Positions 24,932 through 35,128 of a stretch of 64,000 nucleotides of DNA are shown in pieces. The stretch's first letter is position 1; every line of letters starts with the position of its first letter. Position numbers and translations under genes: made by a program. Source of the stretch: Fuerstiella sp. (lineage in GTDB: Bacteria; Planctomycetota; Planctomycetia; Planctomycetales; Planctomycetaceae); the NCBI GenBank assembly GCA_022447225.1, contig JAKVAZ010000006.1, forward strand, positions 186,001 through 250,000. Reading direction: 5' to 3'. The notes under the pieces were generated by a model. That model searched no databases. It was not told the origin of the DNA and worked only from the letters and a program-made list of their open reading frames with translations.

Positions 24932-26048
24932 CCCGCAGGTAAACCGTGCAGCGCGGAACGGAGTTCTTGAATGCGACGACGCCGTCCAGGGTGCACAGAC
25001 TGTCGTTGATTCGCAATTCCTTCAGGTTCCTGTGTTTTGAGAATCCTTTCAGTGTTTCGTCGGAAATTTTCCAAACTCCGCTCAATTCAAGATATTCCAG
25101 CTGCCGTGACTTTCTCAGGAACTTCAGCCCGGCGTCAGTGACGAGTGGATTGCCGGCGAGACTGACTCGCCGCAACGTTGTCACTCTGCTGAGCCCCGAC
25201 AGTGAATTGTTACTGACCGACGCGGCAGTCACGTAGAGTTCTTCCAGATCATCGAATTCCCGTAAATAGATGAATCCCAGTCGGCCAAACGTTGTTTGCG
25301 ACGCATGAATAGTCCGCAGCGGAGCGTTCGCACCTTTCCTTCCAAGTTCCTGCATTCCATTGCCCTCTATATTCAGAGACTCAACAACAAGATGCTCTAG
25401 TGCGGAAAGCTTCGCGAGATGTTTAAACCCCAGGTCGGTGACACGAGTGTCAGAAATATCCAGCAGCTTCAGGTTCGTCATTCCGCTCAACGCCGACATC
25501 GTCGTATTACGAATCGAGGATTTTTTCAGATTCAGTGATTCCAGAGTGGTTGCACCCGCAAGTCCCGACCAGTCGGCATCACGAATTCGGGCGTGCTCCA
25601 GATCGAGCTTTTTCAGAGCCGGCAGCGTAGCAAGAACTTCCAGCCCGGCTGCAGACAACGTGGCCCCTGTGAGTTTTAGTTCCGTAACGGTTTCCAGCCC
25701 TTCGTCGATCCCTGAGAACTTCCGAAGATCCTGGTCTGTGACTCTTAACGAAGGTTTTGCATTGATCGAGGCCAGGACCGAAGCAGCCGAAGGTCGCACG
25801 GAAGGTCCGGGTTCTGCAGTCGGTGTCGGACAGGGTTGACCTGCTGCCGCATTCCCGTGCCGGACGGGAACCGGCTGCTTCGCTGCCACAGGTGACGGAC
25901 GTTTTCCGCTGTCTGGTTCTGCCGTCGGCAAATTCGGAGCCTTGGAACCGGATTCCGTCAGGGACGGAATTTCCACTTTTTCACAACCTGCTGCAGCTAC
26001 CAACACAAAGATCGAAGCAAGCATGGCACGACCAGATACCTGAATCAT
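24918..26048 (-). CDS. Leucine-rich-repeat lipoprotein
   Basis: A 376-residue exported lipoprotein. Its signal peptide ends in VAAAGC (lipobox Cys). A Pro/Ser/Thr-rich linker (about 25-95) resembles a cell-surface spacer. Then come about ten leucine-rich repeats of about 24 residues (LETVTELKLTGATLSAAGLE, LKKLDLEHARIRDADWSGL and so on), the GALA-like type. LRRs bind proteins. I start at ATG 26048 because GGAG lies 6 bases upstream; a GTG one codon earlier is open. It overlaps the downstream pseudo-phosphohexomutase by 14 bases and lies 155 bases downstream of moxR on the same strand. A surface partner for the downstream protein is possible but unproven. Confidence 0.9.
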   Translation of the reverse strand: MIQVSGRAMLASIFVLVAAAGCEKVEIPSLTESGSKAPNLPTAEPDSGKRPSPVAAKQPVPVRHGNAAAGQPCPTPTAEPGPSVRPSAASVLASINAKPSLRVTDQDLRKFSGIDEGLETVTELKLTGATLSAAGLEVLATLPALKKLDLEHARIRDADWSGLAGATTLESLNLKKSSIRNTTMSALSGMTNLKLLDISDTRVTDLGFKHLAKLSALEHLVVESLNIEGNGMQELGRKGANAPLRTIHASQTTFGRLGFIYLREFDDLEELYVTAASVSNNSLSGLSRVTTLRRVSLAGNPLVTDAGLKFLRKSRQLEYLELSGVWKISDETLKGFSKHRNLKELRINDSLCTLDGVVAFKNSVPRCTVYLRGEKH

Positions 26049-26203
26049 CACAGTCTCCAGTTGCCGTTAAAAACAGTCCGTCAGCCCTCAACAGGTGATC
26101 TCTGTTGTTGCATTCGTATTCATAATTGTCAGCAGCGAGACCGCACAAATACGTGGAAATGGATTATCGAATCCCGCAAATCCTGTGATTGTAAACGAAT
26201 CAC

Positions 26204-27247
26204 CTATTCTTCGTATTTCGGTACGTTAGGTTCGGGAACTTCTGCCACCAGTTTGTCGACGATGTCGTCGGTTGTCATCCCTTCGGCCTGTGCCTGAAAA
26301 TTCGTTGAGATTCGATGACGGAGTACGGGAACAGCGACTCTGCGAACATCAGGGATGGTTACATGAGGACGTCCATCCATAGCCGCGAAGGCTTTAGCAC
26401 CCGCAATCAGGTATTGTCCCGCACGCGGCCCGGCCCCCCAGTCAACCAGGGTTTTAATAAATTCGGGTGCAGCTTCGTCTCCCGGACGAGTCGCCCTCAC
26501 GAGTCGCGTGACATAGCTGATGATGAGCGGTGACGCGACAATCAAACTGATTTGTTTCTGCAAATACAGAATCGAACGGGCGGAGAGTACCTTTCGCACA
26601 TCGGTAGATTCTCCGGAAGTCGTCGTCTCCAAAATACGTTCTTCTTCGTCCAGAGTCGGATAGTCCACCATTACATTGAACATAAAACGGTCAAGCTGTG
26701 CTTCCGGCAGTGGATAAGTCCCTTCCTGTTCAATGGGGTTCTGTGTGGCAATCACAAAGAAGGGTTCCGGAAGATTGAATGTCTGCTGGCCGACTGTGAC
26801 TTCTCTTTCCTGCATTGCCTGCAGCAAAGCCGCCTGTGTCTTGGGCGGAGTCCGGTTAATCTCGTCGGCCAGCAGCACGTTTGTAAACACCGGACCATCC
26901 ACAAACCGAAACTCACGGCGGCCCTGTTCGTTTTCTTCCAGGACATTTGTACCGGTAATGTCGGCCGGCATCAGATCCGGCGTAAACTGTATACGATGAA
27001 ACTGGACGTCCAGCAGTCGGGCAATTGTGCTGACAACCAGTGTCTTGGCCAGCCCCGGAACACCCACCAGCAGACAGTGTCCACCGGTGAAAATCGCCGC
27101 CAGAATCTGGTCAATCACGACGTCCTGTCCGATGATCACTTTGTGAAGTTCTTCCACCATCACTTCGTGGTGACGATGGAATTTTTCCAGAAATTCATCA
27201 AAGTCTCGTTTCTCGGCCAATGAACCGGTTCCTCGTTCAGGCGACAA
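26204..27247 (-). CDS. moxR: MoxR-family AAA+ ATPase
   Basis: A 347-residue AAA+ ATPase. Walker A is GVPGLAKT (62-69), Walker B is LLADEIN (about 124-130), and the sensor is [22 protein letters not shown], with a C-terminal helical lid. MoxR proteins act as chaperones that help mature other proteins, usually together with DUF58 and VWA partners. None of these follows here; the next gene leftward is an LRR lipoprotein, 155 bases away. The first codon is TTG 27247 (no Shine-Dalgarno) or TTG 27220, which has GAGGA about 9 bases upstream and is favoured by spacing. The assignment is firm; the partner is unknown. Confidence 0.94.
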   Translation of the reverse strand: MSPERGTGSLAEKRDFDEFLEKFHRHHEVMVEELHKVIIGQDVVIDQILAAIFTGGHCLLVGVPGLAKTLVVSTIARLLDVQFHRIQFTPDLMPADITGTNVLEENEQGRREFRFVDGPVFTNVLLADEINRTPPKTQAALLQAMQEREVTVGQQTFNLPEPFFVIATQNPIEQEGTYPLPEAQLDRFMFNVMVDYPTLDEEERILETTTSGESTDVRKVLSARSILYLQKQISLIVASPLIISYVTRLVRATRPGDEAAPEFIKTLVDWGAGPRAGQYLIAGAKAFAAMDGRPHVTIPDVRRVAVPVLRHRISTNFQAQAEGMTTDDIVDKLVAEVPEPNVPKYEE

Positions 27248-27759
27248 GTCATTCTGTGTTTGATTTACAGGTCAGACAGGGTCGTCTTCCCCATGATCGT
27301 TTCCGACTGATGATCCGCCGGCAACGATATGCGGCCTGCACAGGGTAAGCATAACGACGCATTTCTGACTTGTCCTGCCTGTCCCGACCACGAATCCCCG
27401 GCTATACAACGATTCCTGCTCAATGACACCGCGAACTACGGCCGGAAGCCGTTCACATCAACGCTCCCGGATTCACCCGGACGGAAACGGAGCACCGGTA
27501 TCCACATGTGACCGCAATGCCGGAAGACACACGTGGATCAGCATCCACTGCCGGGCGGAACTGTCAAACAATGTGACAAATAACGGCACACCCCGGCCGC
27601 GGCAGTCCATCGACCGGGGTTCCACTCAACGCTGAAGCGCTGGTGCTAAGGCGCAAAGGACGAACACCCGTGATCCCTGGCTTGATCAGAGAATCTACCT
27701 CGCGCTGAAACTGTGACAAGACAGTGTTAGATCCTAGACTCAAGCCGGCGCATTACGAG
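27248..27759. other. Intergenic region
   Basis: About 510 bases between moxR and the end of the frameshifted gene. Short frames on both strands, none recognised. Nothing else noted. Confidence 0.45.
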
Positions 27760-28332
27760 CTACGGGAACAACCAAATTAGAAACAGAGCAATAAGGGCGG
27801 CGACGGCGAGCCGGTACCAGTACGGCAAGTCGTCTACCCAAGTTCTCCGTAACAGGAAGAAGCGATTAGGCAGGGGAGTTGGCTTCAGGTGCGCCTCATC
27901 GGGATAGTAGTAGGCACCGTCATGCGATCGACAGGTCTCATCTTTATCGCCTATCAGGCGTGCGCTGAGATCAATTGAATACCAACCAACAAGTCGATGG
28001 CTTCTGGCTGTGAATTTTGGGCAAACAGATACTCTTCGCTCCAAAAGAGCCCAAACCAATCGCCCTCTCCGAGGTGGCATTTCGAGAACCACCCATTTCC
28101 CCCTTTTTCCGGATCGCCGACATCCGAACGCCGCCTCGCAAATTGTCGCAATTCCTCCAGCAAGATCGGATTGTGTTTCGCGTTCTTAGTTCTAACAATG
28201 GAAACATGGCAGGGAATCGACTCCCTCGTTTTGAATCCGGACGATAACGAGTGTCGGCGTGACGACAGGAAAAACATAGTCGCAAAGCGACGGTGTTACG
28301 ACCATCCAAAAAACAATAGCCACTTTCATCAT
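27760..28332 (-). pseudogene. Frameshifted exported/membrane protein of unknown family
   Basis: Three minus-strand frames read like one protein of about 180 residues. Piece 1 starts at ATG 28332, overlapping the stop of the AsmA-like gene as ATGA, and has a hydrophobic start (MMKVAIVFWMVVTP). Piece 2 (about 28230 to 27995) has HNPILLEELRQFARRR and LFWSEEYLFAQNSQPEAI. Piece 3 (about 27995 to 27760) has WYSIDLSARLIGDKDETC, then a C-terminal membrane helix before a stop. The breaks near 28220 and in the TTGTTGGTTGGT run near 27987 look like indels. The ATGA coupling argues for a formerly real gene. I do not recognise the family. Confidence 0.55.
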
Positions 28333-31300
28333 CGAAGCCGGTTGAACAAGCGATCCAGCTGACGGTTGATTTCACCGTGAATTCGCTGAGTACCGGCATC
28401 GTAAACCACGCGTGAAAGATCAATGCTCGGCTGCGTCACCGTACCGCGCACCGGAATTGACACTGACCGTGCGGACTGCCGGTCGCCGGATCTTTCCAGC
28501 GGCACGTCGACGATCAGGCGGAGTTGCTGATTGAGTCCGATGGTTCCCCGGCTCTTCAATTCGAATCCGGACAGACCAACCACAAACTGATCATGAGTGA
28601 TCATTCCGTTTCTGAGTTCAAAAGGGATCTGTTGAGCAGGAATCACCAGATCACGCTGGAGGGACCGACGATCCGATCGCACCGTGTTCAGTGTCTGCAG
28701 CAACGTCTTAAGAGATCGTCCGGGCCTGGCCGATATCTCATGCACCGTGATAACGCCTCCCAACTCGGCAGCCTCAGGACGGCCGGCAGTTAAGTGACAG
28801 TGACTCAGTCTGGCCGAAACAGCCCCCTGAACGTCAGTCGCTTCTGACAAAAACGGGGCAACATAACCAAGCCACTGACCGGCCAGTTCGTTAGAGACAG
28901 TAATGTTCTCCACTCGACTTCCGGATGCCAGAGCCAGGTGACTCTGACGCAGATCGTAATTGATCATCGTTGTAAGCTGTCCGCCATTAACTGAGCAGCG
29001 AACGGTTTCAGTTTCAATCTCTCCGTTCTTGAGGCGAACCGGGATCTGTACCGGCCCGAGTTTTAGACCATACGCATCCGCCGCATCCCAGCCGAGTTCC
29101 CCGGTGACTTCAAATTTTGGAGCGTCAGCCGGGCCGGAACCATCCCAAAAAGCAGGTGTACCTCGCACTACAAAACGCGTCTGTTTTTGTCCGGTCAGCC
29201 GTAAATCCCCTCCTGAATCACCAAACGCTGTCCTGCTGAGAGCTGCCAAGTCGTACTCAGCATCAACTACCAGCTGTGTGGTCATCCACTCTCCGGTCGA
29301 TTCCAGTGTTCCACTGAGCTGTGCATCAATTCCGGGAGCCCGCAGCCGACCGTTTCGAATCACATAGTGATCAGCCTGCGTGTCGGTATCGATGTCCAGG
29401 GTGAGTCGGGCCTGATTGAACGGCGTCATGGAAGAACCTGCCCCAAAATCCGAAGAAACGGAAGCCGTCGGTCCAGGTCGAATTTCGCCAATAATAGTCA
29501 GACGTTGAGAGGGTGCCGCATCCAGCTGCGCGAAGACCCGGGAATCCCGGGCCAGCCAACTGAGTTCCGTCCACGGACCCACCAAACTCCGTACGGCGGC
29601 CCCGGTACCGTTGACTGTCAGCTGCCCGTCCAGCATCTTCAGCAGAGACTCATCGAGGCATATGCCGAGTTTTGGTGATTCGATCCGCAGGTTGTCTCCG
29701 AGGATGCTCAAGTTCCGAACCATGAAACCGGACGACAACGGTATTCCCACAGCAGCATCAATCTGCAATTCACCCTGAACACCAGGTTTTCTGCTGTCGA
29801 TGAACTGCCCCAGATGACTCCAGAGTCGGTTCACATCGACACGACCGTGAAGATGCAGTGTGTTACTGACCGGCTTCACCTGCAGTCGACCGAAGTCCGC
29901 TGAAAGTGTTGCAGAAGTTAATTGTGTCTGAGCCATACCTAGCGGGCCCGAACACATCAGCCGCACCGGTGAGTCCCAGCGAATCGTGCGTTGATTGTGA
30001 ATGGCAACAATCGGTGATGATTCCAGCACGGCCTGCCAGTCGAGTTCCTCAGAATCATGGACACCGGCTGACCTCGGCTCTGTTTGCATGGCAAAACGCA
30101 GTGAACCTTCCTGGAGCCGCAATCCCTCACGAAGCTGCATTGTGCGGGGCAACATCTGAGACAATTTCACAAGATCAACAAGTCCTCTGATATTCACCTG
30201 CCCCGCAGGGGCAGCGGCGGTTTCCGTTAAAAACGGTCTGCGATCATTTGTTAACCACGACGATGTACCGATGATTGATTTCGGCAGCTGATCCGCAGGC
30301 AGCCGAATTTCTCCACTGCCGTTCAGGGAGGCAAATGGACATTTTGCTGAAAGCGTCTGTACGATAATTCCGTCGTCAGCAACTGCAATCGCACAGTCTG
30401 CTGACGCGGTCGACATTACCACGGCCTCTTCGCTGTGCCATGTCGCCTGACGCCAGACAACGTCTGCAGCACGAACTGCACCGCGTAACGCAATTCCGTC
30501 GACAGGGGATGTACCGTTCATCACCGCCTCACCCTGGACAGATACGAGTCCGCGACAGCGAACTCCCGGAATCAGCTGCACAATCAAAGGCTCCAGTTCC
30601 TCAAGATCAAGCTCTCTGGCCACAAATCGCAGAGCCCGGTGCGTTTTATTACTGACCGTGCAAAGTTTGATCTCGACGGTCGGCCGCTCTGATCTTTGTG
30701 ATTCTCCGTCTGGCGTATCCAGTTGCAGCGGATGAAAACCGGCTGTGAGCTGCTCCAGACGAGCTGCTATTCGGGGATTCACCGTCGTGCCGGACGCCGG
30801 GAACCTTTCACGGGCTCCGATGAATCCCGTTCGGTCCCTGCCGATGGAAGCAACAAGCGAAATGTCGGGAAATAAACCATCTGCCTGCAGTGTCGACACT
30901 TCGCAGTGAATGTCAGAAACCAGTCTGTCCACAGTGTATGCAGCATGGTCTTTTGCAGTGATACGGTCTTCTGAAGTCCACACGGACGAATCAGTTCTTA
31001 CGACGTTGATGCGTCCGTTGTGCACAGCAATTCGAAATGGAACCGTATTTCCGCTCGAATCCTGTTCACCACCCAGATCCTCAATCGCGTCCCTCAGATT
31101 GGATCCATCGATCGTGTTAACGAGATTCAGTTCAGGTTCGGTCAGAATCACGTCGATGCCGCGGCCAAAATTCCAACCGATCTGCCACAGAGACTGCCGA
31201 GTGGTGAGCCTCCGAACAGTCAGTAGTGGAGGAACTGTTTGCGACCGTTCCCGGGTATTATCGATTTGCAGTCCCGTACATTCGATCGGTGCCCACCAGT

Positions 31301-31502
31301 GCAGGGACAGGTGCTCAAACCTGGTGACAGCGGCAATCCGCGGACAGAACCAGTTCAAACCGCGAAGACCGATTCCCGTCACCGTCACCGCACTTGGCAA
31401 CAGCACCATCATTGCCAACACACAGATGCCGTAACGAAATCGTCTGCCCGCTGCAGGTACAGAGGCTGTCATTTCTTCCGTTACGTCTTCGTTGACATCC
31501 AT
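28329..31502 (-). CDS. Large AsmA-like envelope protein
   Basis: A 1057-residue protein. A cytoplasmic tail (about 1-25) and one membrane helix (about 26-48) precede about 1000 residues of repetitive beta-rich sequence. This pattern is typical of AsmA/TamB/DUF3971-like proteins, which form long grooves bridging membranes and are linked to lipid transport in Gram-negative cells. The C-terminal 60 residues (IPVRGTVTQPSIDLSRVVYD) match the AsmA-type end. Planctomycetes have an outer membrane, so this role fits (inference). The start ATG 31502 has a weak GAG 8 bases upstream. Its stop overlaps, as ATGA, the start of a broken membrane gene, so the two were once one operon. Confidence 0.75.
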   Translation of the reverse strand: MDVNEDVTEEMTASVPAAGRRFRYGICVLAMMVLLPSAVTVTGIGLRGLNWFCPRIAAVTRFEHLSLHWWAPIECTGLQIDNTRERSQTVPPLLTVRRLTTRQSLWQIGWNFGRGIDVILTEPELNLVNTIDGSNLRDAIEDLGGEQDSSGNTVPFRIAVHNGRINVVRTDSSVWTSEDRITAKDHAAYTVDRLVSDIHCEVSTLQADGLFPDISLVASIGRDRTGFIGARERFPASGTTVNPRIAARLEQLTAGFHPLQLDTPDGESQRSERPTVEIKLCTVSNKTHRALRFVARELDLEELEPLIVQLIPGVRCRGLVSVQGEAVMNGTSPVDGIALRGAVRAADVVWRQATWHSEEAVVMSTASADCAIAVADDGIIVQTLSAKCPFASLNGSGEIRLPADQLPKSIIGTSSWLTNDRRPFLTETAAAPAGQVNIRGLVDLVKLSQMLPRTMQLREGLRLQEGSLRFAMQTEPRSAGVHDSEELDWQAVLESSPIVAIHNQRTIRWDSPVRLMCSGPLGMAQTQLTSATLSADFGRLQVKPVSNTLHLHGRVDVNRLWSHLGQFIDSRKPGVQGELQIDAAVGIPLSSGFMVRNLSILGDNLRIESPKLGICLDESLLKMLDGQLTVNGTGAAVRSLVGPWTELSWLARDSRVFAQLDAAPSQRLTIIGEIRPGPTASVSSDFGAGSSMTPFNQARLTLDIDTDTQADHYVIRNGRLRAPGIDAQLSGTLESTGEWMTTQLVVDAEYDLAALSRTAFGDSGGDLRLTGQKQTRFVVRGTPAFWDGSGPADAPKFEVTGELGWDAADAYGLKLGPVQIPVRLKNGEIETETVRCSVNGGQLTTMINYDLRQSHLALASGSRVENITVSNELAGQWLGYVAPFLSEATDVQGAVSARLSHCHLTAGRPEAAELGGVITVHEISARPGRSLKTLLQTLNTVRSDRRSLQRDLVIPAQQIPFELRNGMITHDQFVVGLSGFELKSRGTIGLNQQLRLIVDVPLERSGDRQSARSVSIPVRGTVTQPSIDLSRVVYDAGTQRIHGEINRQLDRLFNRLR

Positions 31503-32042
31503 TTCGTGATCTCACACAGAAACAGGAAAACACTTCCTGTCATCGACGTGAGTGACACACCGACCTAAATTCCCTTTACCCAGGGGACTCGGTGTCGTCG
31601 AATCCTGCAGAGCTGTCCGCTGAACCGCTGCAACCGGTGGAAAATTTTACCGGTCGTCCGAACTGGGTAAGTTTTGGACCTGAGGCATCAGGAATCTCTC
31701 ACGCCTTCGTTGATGACCAAATCCGGTCAGTACTCCCGACGGCGACCTGAATATCTTTTTCCGTATAAAAACCTGGTTACCCGGATCGAGATTTCCGATT
31801 GTTTAAACGTGCTCGTACGGCACGGTCATCCCGGTGAAACACTGGGTTCGTGCGCAGGTCGTTTCAGTGATTTACCCGCATAGTCGCAACATCTGCGTTT
31901 CACGGTTGGCCGTACACCTCTGACACGTCCACACCTGGATCGATTGACGTATTTGTCGAAACTTGAGGAAAGTAAATTCGCCTGATGACCGGGCTCAGCG
32001 GCCATCATCAGCCGCGTTGATCTGCCATAGAACTTTCCGGGA
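31503..32042. other. Intergenic region, nothing definite
   Basis: About 540 bases between the AsmA-like gene and the beta-oxidation gene, which are both transcribed leftward. No supported gene, repeat or terminator was seen. Confidence 0.45.
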
Positions 32043-34157
32043 TCAGGACTTGGACCAGTCACTGAATGTACGGCCGCTCTCAGCCAGGTCTCTGAGCAGC
32101 GGTGCGGGTTCCCACCAGAAGCCCTGGGTTTCATGGTAGTAACAGATTCGGTCATACACCTTCTTCAGGCCGACGGTGTCCGCATACTTCATGGGACCTC
32201 CGCGCCATGACGGAAATCCGTATCCATAAAGGTAGACAATGTCGATGTCGACAGACCGCATTGCGATCCCTTCCTGCAGAATCAGTGCCCCTTCATTGAT
32301 CATTGAAAACACGGTTCGCTCGATGATCTCCTCATCACTGACATCGCGACGCACAATCCCGGATTCCGCAGCACAGGACTCGATCAACTGCTCTACTTCG
32401 GGATCTCGGATTGCACTGCGTCCGTCGTACCTGTACCAGCCGGCACCGGTCTTCTGGCCATAACGTCCCTGTTCGTACAGCCTGTCGGCAACAAGTGGCT
32501 GCCGCATTCCCCGGGGAATTGTATCTTTAATCTCCTGATTGATCCGCCAGGCAACATCAATCCCGGACAGATCGGAGACAGCGTGAGGTCCCATCGCCAT
32601 GCCAAATCGTCGGTGCACGCTGTCAACCTGTTCGACCGTGGCACCTTCCTCCAGTAAAAACTGAGCTTCCCTCTGATAGGGCCAGAACATTCTGTTCCCC
32701 ACAAATCCGAAGCAGTTCCCGACCAGGACACCGACTTTCCGAAGACGACGGGCAAGATCCAAGGAGGTGGCAATCACGTCGTCAGCCGTTTCTTTGCCGC
32801 GAACCATCTCCAGCAGTTTCATCACATTGGGAGGACTAAAGAAATGATGGCCAATAACGCTTTGCGGGCGTCGGGTAGCAGCGGCAATTTCGTCGATGTC
32901 CAGTGTGGACGTATTCGATGCGAGAATCGCACCCGGCTTCGCAATCTCGTCCAGTTCCCCAAAGATCTGCTTCTTAAGATCCATTCCTTCAAAGGCCGCT
33001 TCGACAATGATATCGGCATCTGAAATTTGGGCGTAGTCGGTGGTACCGGTGATCATCGTCATTTTCCGGTCAACGTCCGCCTCAGTCATCCTGCCCCGCT
33101 TGACAGAAATTCCATAGGTTTGACGAATTCTGTCAAGCCCCTTCTCCAGCTGTTCCTGACTGACTTCCCTGATGATGACCGGAATTCCAGCATTCACGTA
33201 AGTCATCGCAATCCCGCCGCCCATGGTACCGGCACCAATGACTGCCGCTGAATCGACCGAGCGACGCTGTGTGTCCTTGGTAATACCAGGAACTTTGCTG
33301 ACCGTTCGTTCTCCAAAGAAGGCATGAATCAGTCCCTGGGACTGAGTACTCTGCAGACATTCCGCAAAGATGCGAAACTCATTCTGAGAACCGTCTGCAA
33401 AAGAATTCCGGCCGGCAGCTTCCACGGCTTCGATACATCGAAGTGGTGATTCCTGACCGCGTGCACGTTTACTGACTACTCTTCTGAGTTCTTCAAGCGC
33501 GGCCGCATTTTCATCGGTCTCACCAAGACGATCCGTTATTTCGCTGGTTTTCCTGGGAGCACCTCCGGTTTCAACCAGTTCGTGTGCGTAGTCCAGAGAC
33601 TTTTCCAGTAAATCCCCATCGGCAATCCGGTCGATGATGCCAAGTTCGCAGGCAACGTTAGCGGAAATCATGTCCCCGCTGGCACAGATTTCAGCAGCCT
33701 TCGGAATTCCACACAGCCGCGGCAGACGCTGGGTTCCCATCGCACCGGGAATCAGACCCAGTTTAACTTCCGGAAACCCCACACGGGCGTCCGCCACAGC
33801 GATCCGATAGTGACATCCGATGGCTGTTTCCAGTCCTCCCCCGAGAGCGTTGCCGTGAATTGCTGCGATCACCGGTTTGGAACAGTTTTCGATACCATTG
33901 ATCATCGAATGCATCGGGAATTCAGAATCGATTCCGCTTTGATGAAGCGAATCGAATTCACTGATGTCAGCCCCTCCCGAGAAGGTCTTTCCTGCCCCCG
34001 TAATAATAATCGCACAAACGGCATCAGCCCGGGCTGCGTCTTCGACAGCGGAAAGGACGGCTCTGCAGACCGCCTGGCTTAAAGCGTTGACCGGTGGATT
34101 CATGAGCGAAATGACGGTGACATCGTCCCTGACCTCAACCAGAACAAGCTCACTCAT
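32043..34157 (-). CDS. Bifunctional enoyl-CoA hydratase / 3-hydroxyacyl-CoA dehydrogenase
   Basis: A 704-residue multifunctional beta-oxidation enzyme of the FadJ/FadB and peroxisomal EHHADH type. Residues 1-190 are an enoyl-CoA hydratase domain (GAGKTFSGGADISEF, then HGNALGGGLETAIGC). About 295-475 is the NAD-binding domain (VIGAGTMGGGIAMTYVNAG and GHHFFSPPNVMKLLEMVRG). Two C-terminal dehydrogenase domains follow (480-580 and about 615-700). It hydrates enoyl-CoA and oxidises the 3-hydroxyacyl-CoA. The thiolase partner is not in the window. AGGA is 7 bases upstream of ATG 34157. The divergent neighbour is an SDR. Confidence 0.94.
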   Translation of the reverse strand: MSELVLVEVRDDVTVISLMNPPVNALSQAVCRAVLSAVEDAARADAVCAIIITGAGKTFSGGADISEFDSLHQSGIDSEFPMHSMINGIENCSKPVIAAIHGNALGGGLETAIGCHYRIAVADARVGFPEVKLGLIPGAMGTQRLPRLCGIPKAAEICASGDMISANVACELGIIDRIADGDLLEKSLDYAHELVETGGAPRKTSEITDRLGETDENAAALEELRRVVSKRARGQESPLRCIEAVEAAGRNSFADGSQNEFRIFAECLQSTQSQGLIHAFFGERTVSKVPGITKDTQRRSVDSAAVIGAGTMGGGIAMTYVNAGIPVIIREVSQEQLEKGLDRIRQTYGISVKRGRMTEADVDRKMTMITGTTDYAQISDADIIVEAAFEGMDLKKQIFGELDEIAKPGAILASNTSTLDIDEIAAATRRPQSVIGHHFFSPPNVMKLLEMVRGKETADDVIATSLDLARRLRKVGVLVGNCFGFVGNRMFWPYQREAQFLLEEGATVEQVDSVHRRFGMAMGPHAVSDLSGIDVAWRINQEIKDTIPRGMRQPLVADRLYEQGRYGQKTGAGWYRYDGRSAIRDPEVEQLIESCAAESGIVRRDVSDEEIIERTVFSMINEGALILQEGIAMRSVDIDIVYLYGYGFPSWRGGPMKYADTVGLKKVYDRICYYHETQGFWWEPAPLLRDLAESGRTFSDWSKS

Positions 34158-34366
34158 AAAATTTCCTCAGGGGCCCCGATCCGATGAACACGAAGGGCCG
34201 GGGTGTGATGCGATGCAACCGGTTTGCTGATCGCATGTCGGGGTCCTAGAATCCCGCCTGTCAGGCGGTATCCAACGTTAACAACCGGTAAACAGCCAGT
34301 CAAAGCAGCCGTCCAGCTGTACCGTAACATTCAAATTTCGTCCCCGAATCCGCCCAGAGCCAATCG

Positions 34367-35128
34367 ATGACAGATCGTTTTTCACTTCGCGGTCGCAACG
34401 CCATCATCACCGGAGGGACAAGAGGAATCGGACTTGCGATTGCGCAGGGATTCCTTGAAGCCGGAGCGAAAGTCACGATCTGCAGTCGGAAGCAGTACAA
34501 CGTAGACGAAGCATTGACGGAGCTGGCTGAATTCAGTGACAGCATTCAGGGTGTGGCAGCACACGTGGGAAAAACAGAAGATCTGGAACGTCTGATTTCC
34601 CACGCGGAAACGCGTTTCGGTCCCGTCGGGATTCTGGTCAATAACGCCGGCACGAATCCGTATTTCGGGCCCCTGATCAAATCAGAGGAAGCGGCATGGG
34701 ACAAAACGATGCAAGTGAATCTGAAAGGCCCGTATATGCTGTCAAAACTTGTCGCCAAAAAAATGGTGGCCGGCAACGGAGGCTCAATCATCAATATTGC
34801 ATCAGTGGCAGGTCAGACGGCTTTAGCGATGCAGGGCATTTATTCCATTACCAAAGCAGGTGTGATCATGCTCACAAAAGTAATGGCAAAGGAATTGGGA
34901 GCTCAGAATGTTCGGGTCAACTGCATCTGTCCCGGCGTCGTTCGCACGAAACTCAGCGAAGCATTGTGGGCAGATCCAAAAATGGAAAAACAGATGGCCT
35001 CTCTGAAAGCACTTGGACGCGTGGGAAATACAGACGAACTGACGGGTGCAGCTGTTTATCTTGCCTCTGATGCCGGATCATTCACCACCGGTGCAACGTT
35101 GAATGTCGATGGCGGCATGGTGATCTAG
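34367..35128 (+). CDS. SDR oxidoreductase (3-oxoacyl reductase-like)
   Basis: A 253-residue classical short-chain dehydrogenase. It has TGGTRGIG (cofactor loop), NNAGTN, an IASVAG with catalytic Ser, and the active-site Tyr/Lys in YSITKAG. The GGMVI C-terminus is typical. Arg and Lys next to strand 2 (CSRKQ) favour NADP. Family members reduce 3-oxoacyl or sugar substrates; the substrate is unknown. It is divergent from the beta-oxidation gene with 209 bases between. A weak hairpin follows its stop. Confidence 0.9.
   Translation: MTDRFSLRGRNAIITGGTRGIGLAIAQGFLEAGAKVTICSRKQYNVDEALTELAEFSDSIQGVAAHVGKTEDLERLISHAETRFGPVGILVNNAGTNPYFGPLIKSEEAAWDKTMQVNLKGPYMLSKLVAKKMVAGNGGSIINIASVAGQTALAMQGIYSITKAGVIMLTKVMAKELGAQNVRVNCICPGVVRTKLSEALWADPKMEKQMASLKALGRVGNTDELTGAAVYLASDAGSFTTGATLNVDGGMVI

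Noticed and set aside
26552-27223. 223-codon plus-strand frame
   Set aside because: Antisense to moxR.
27329-27511. 60-codon plus-strand frame in the region right of moxR
   Set aside because: Short, no ribosome site, no recognisable content.
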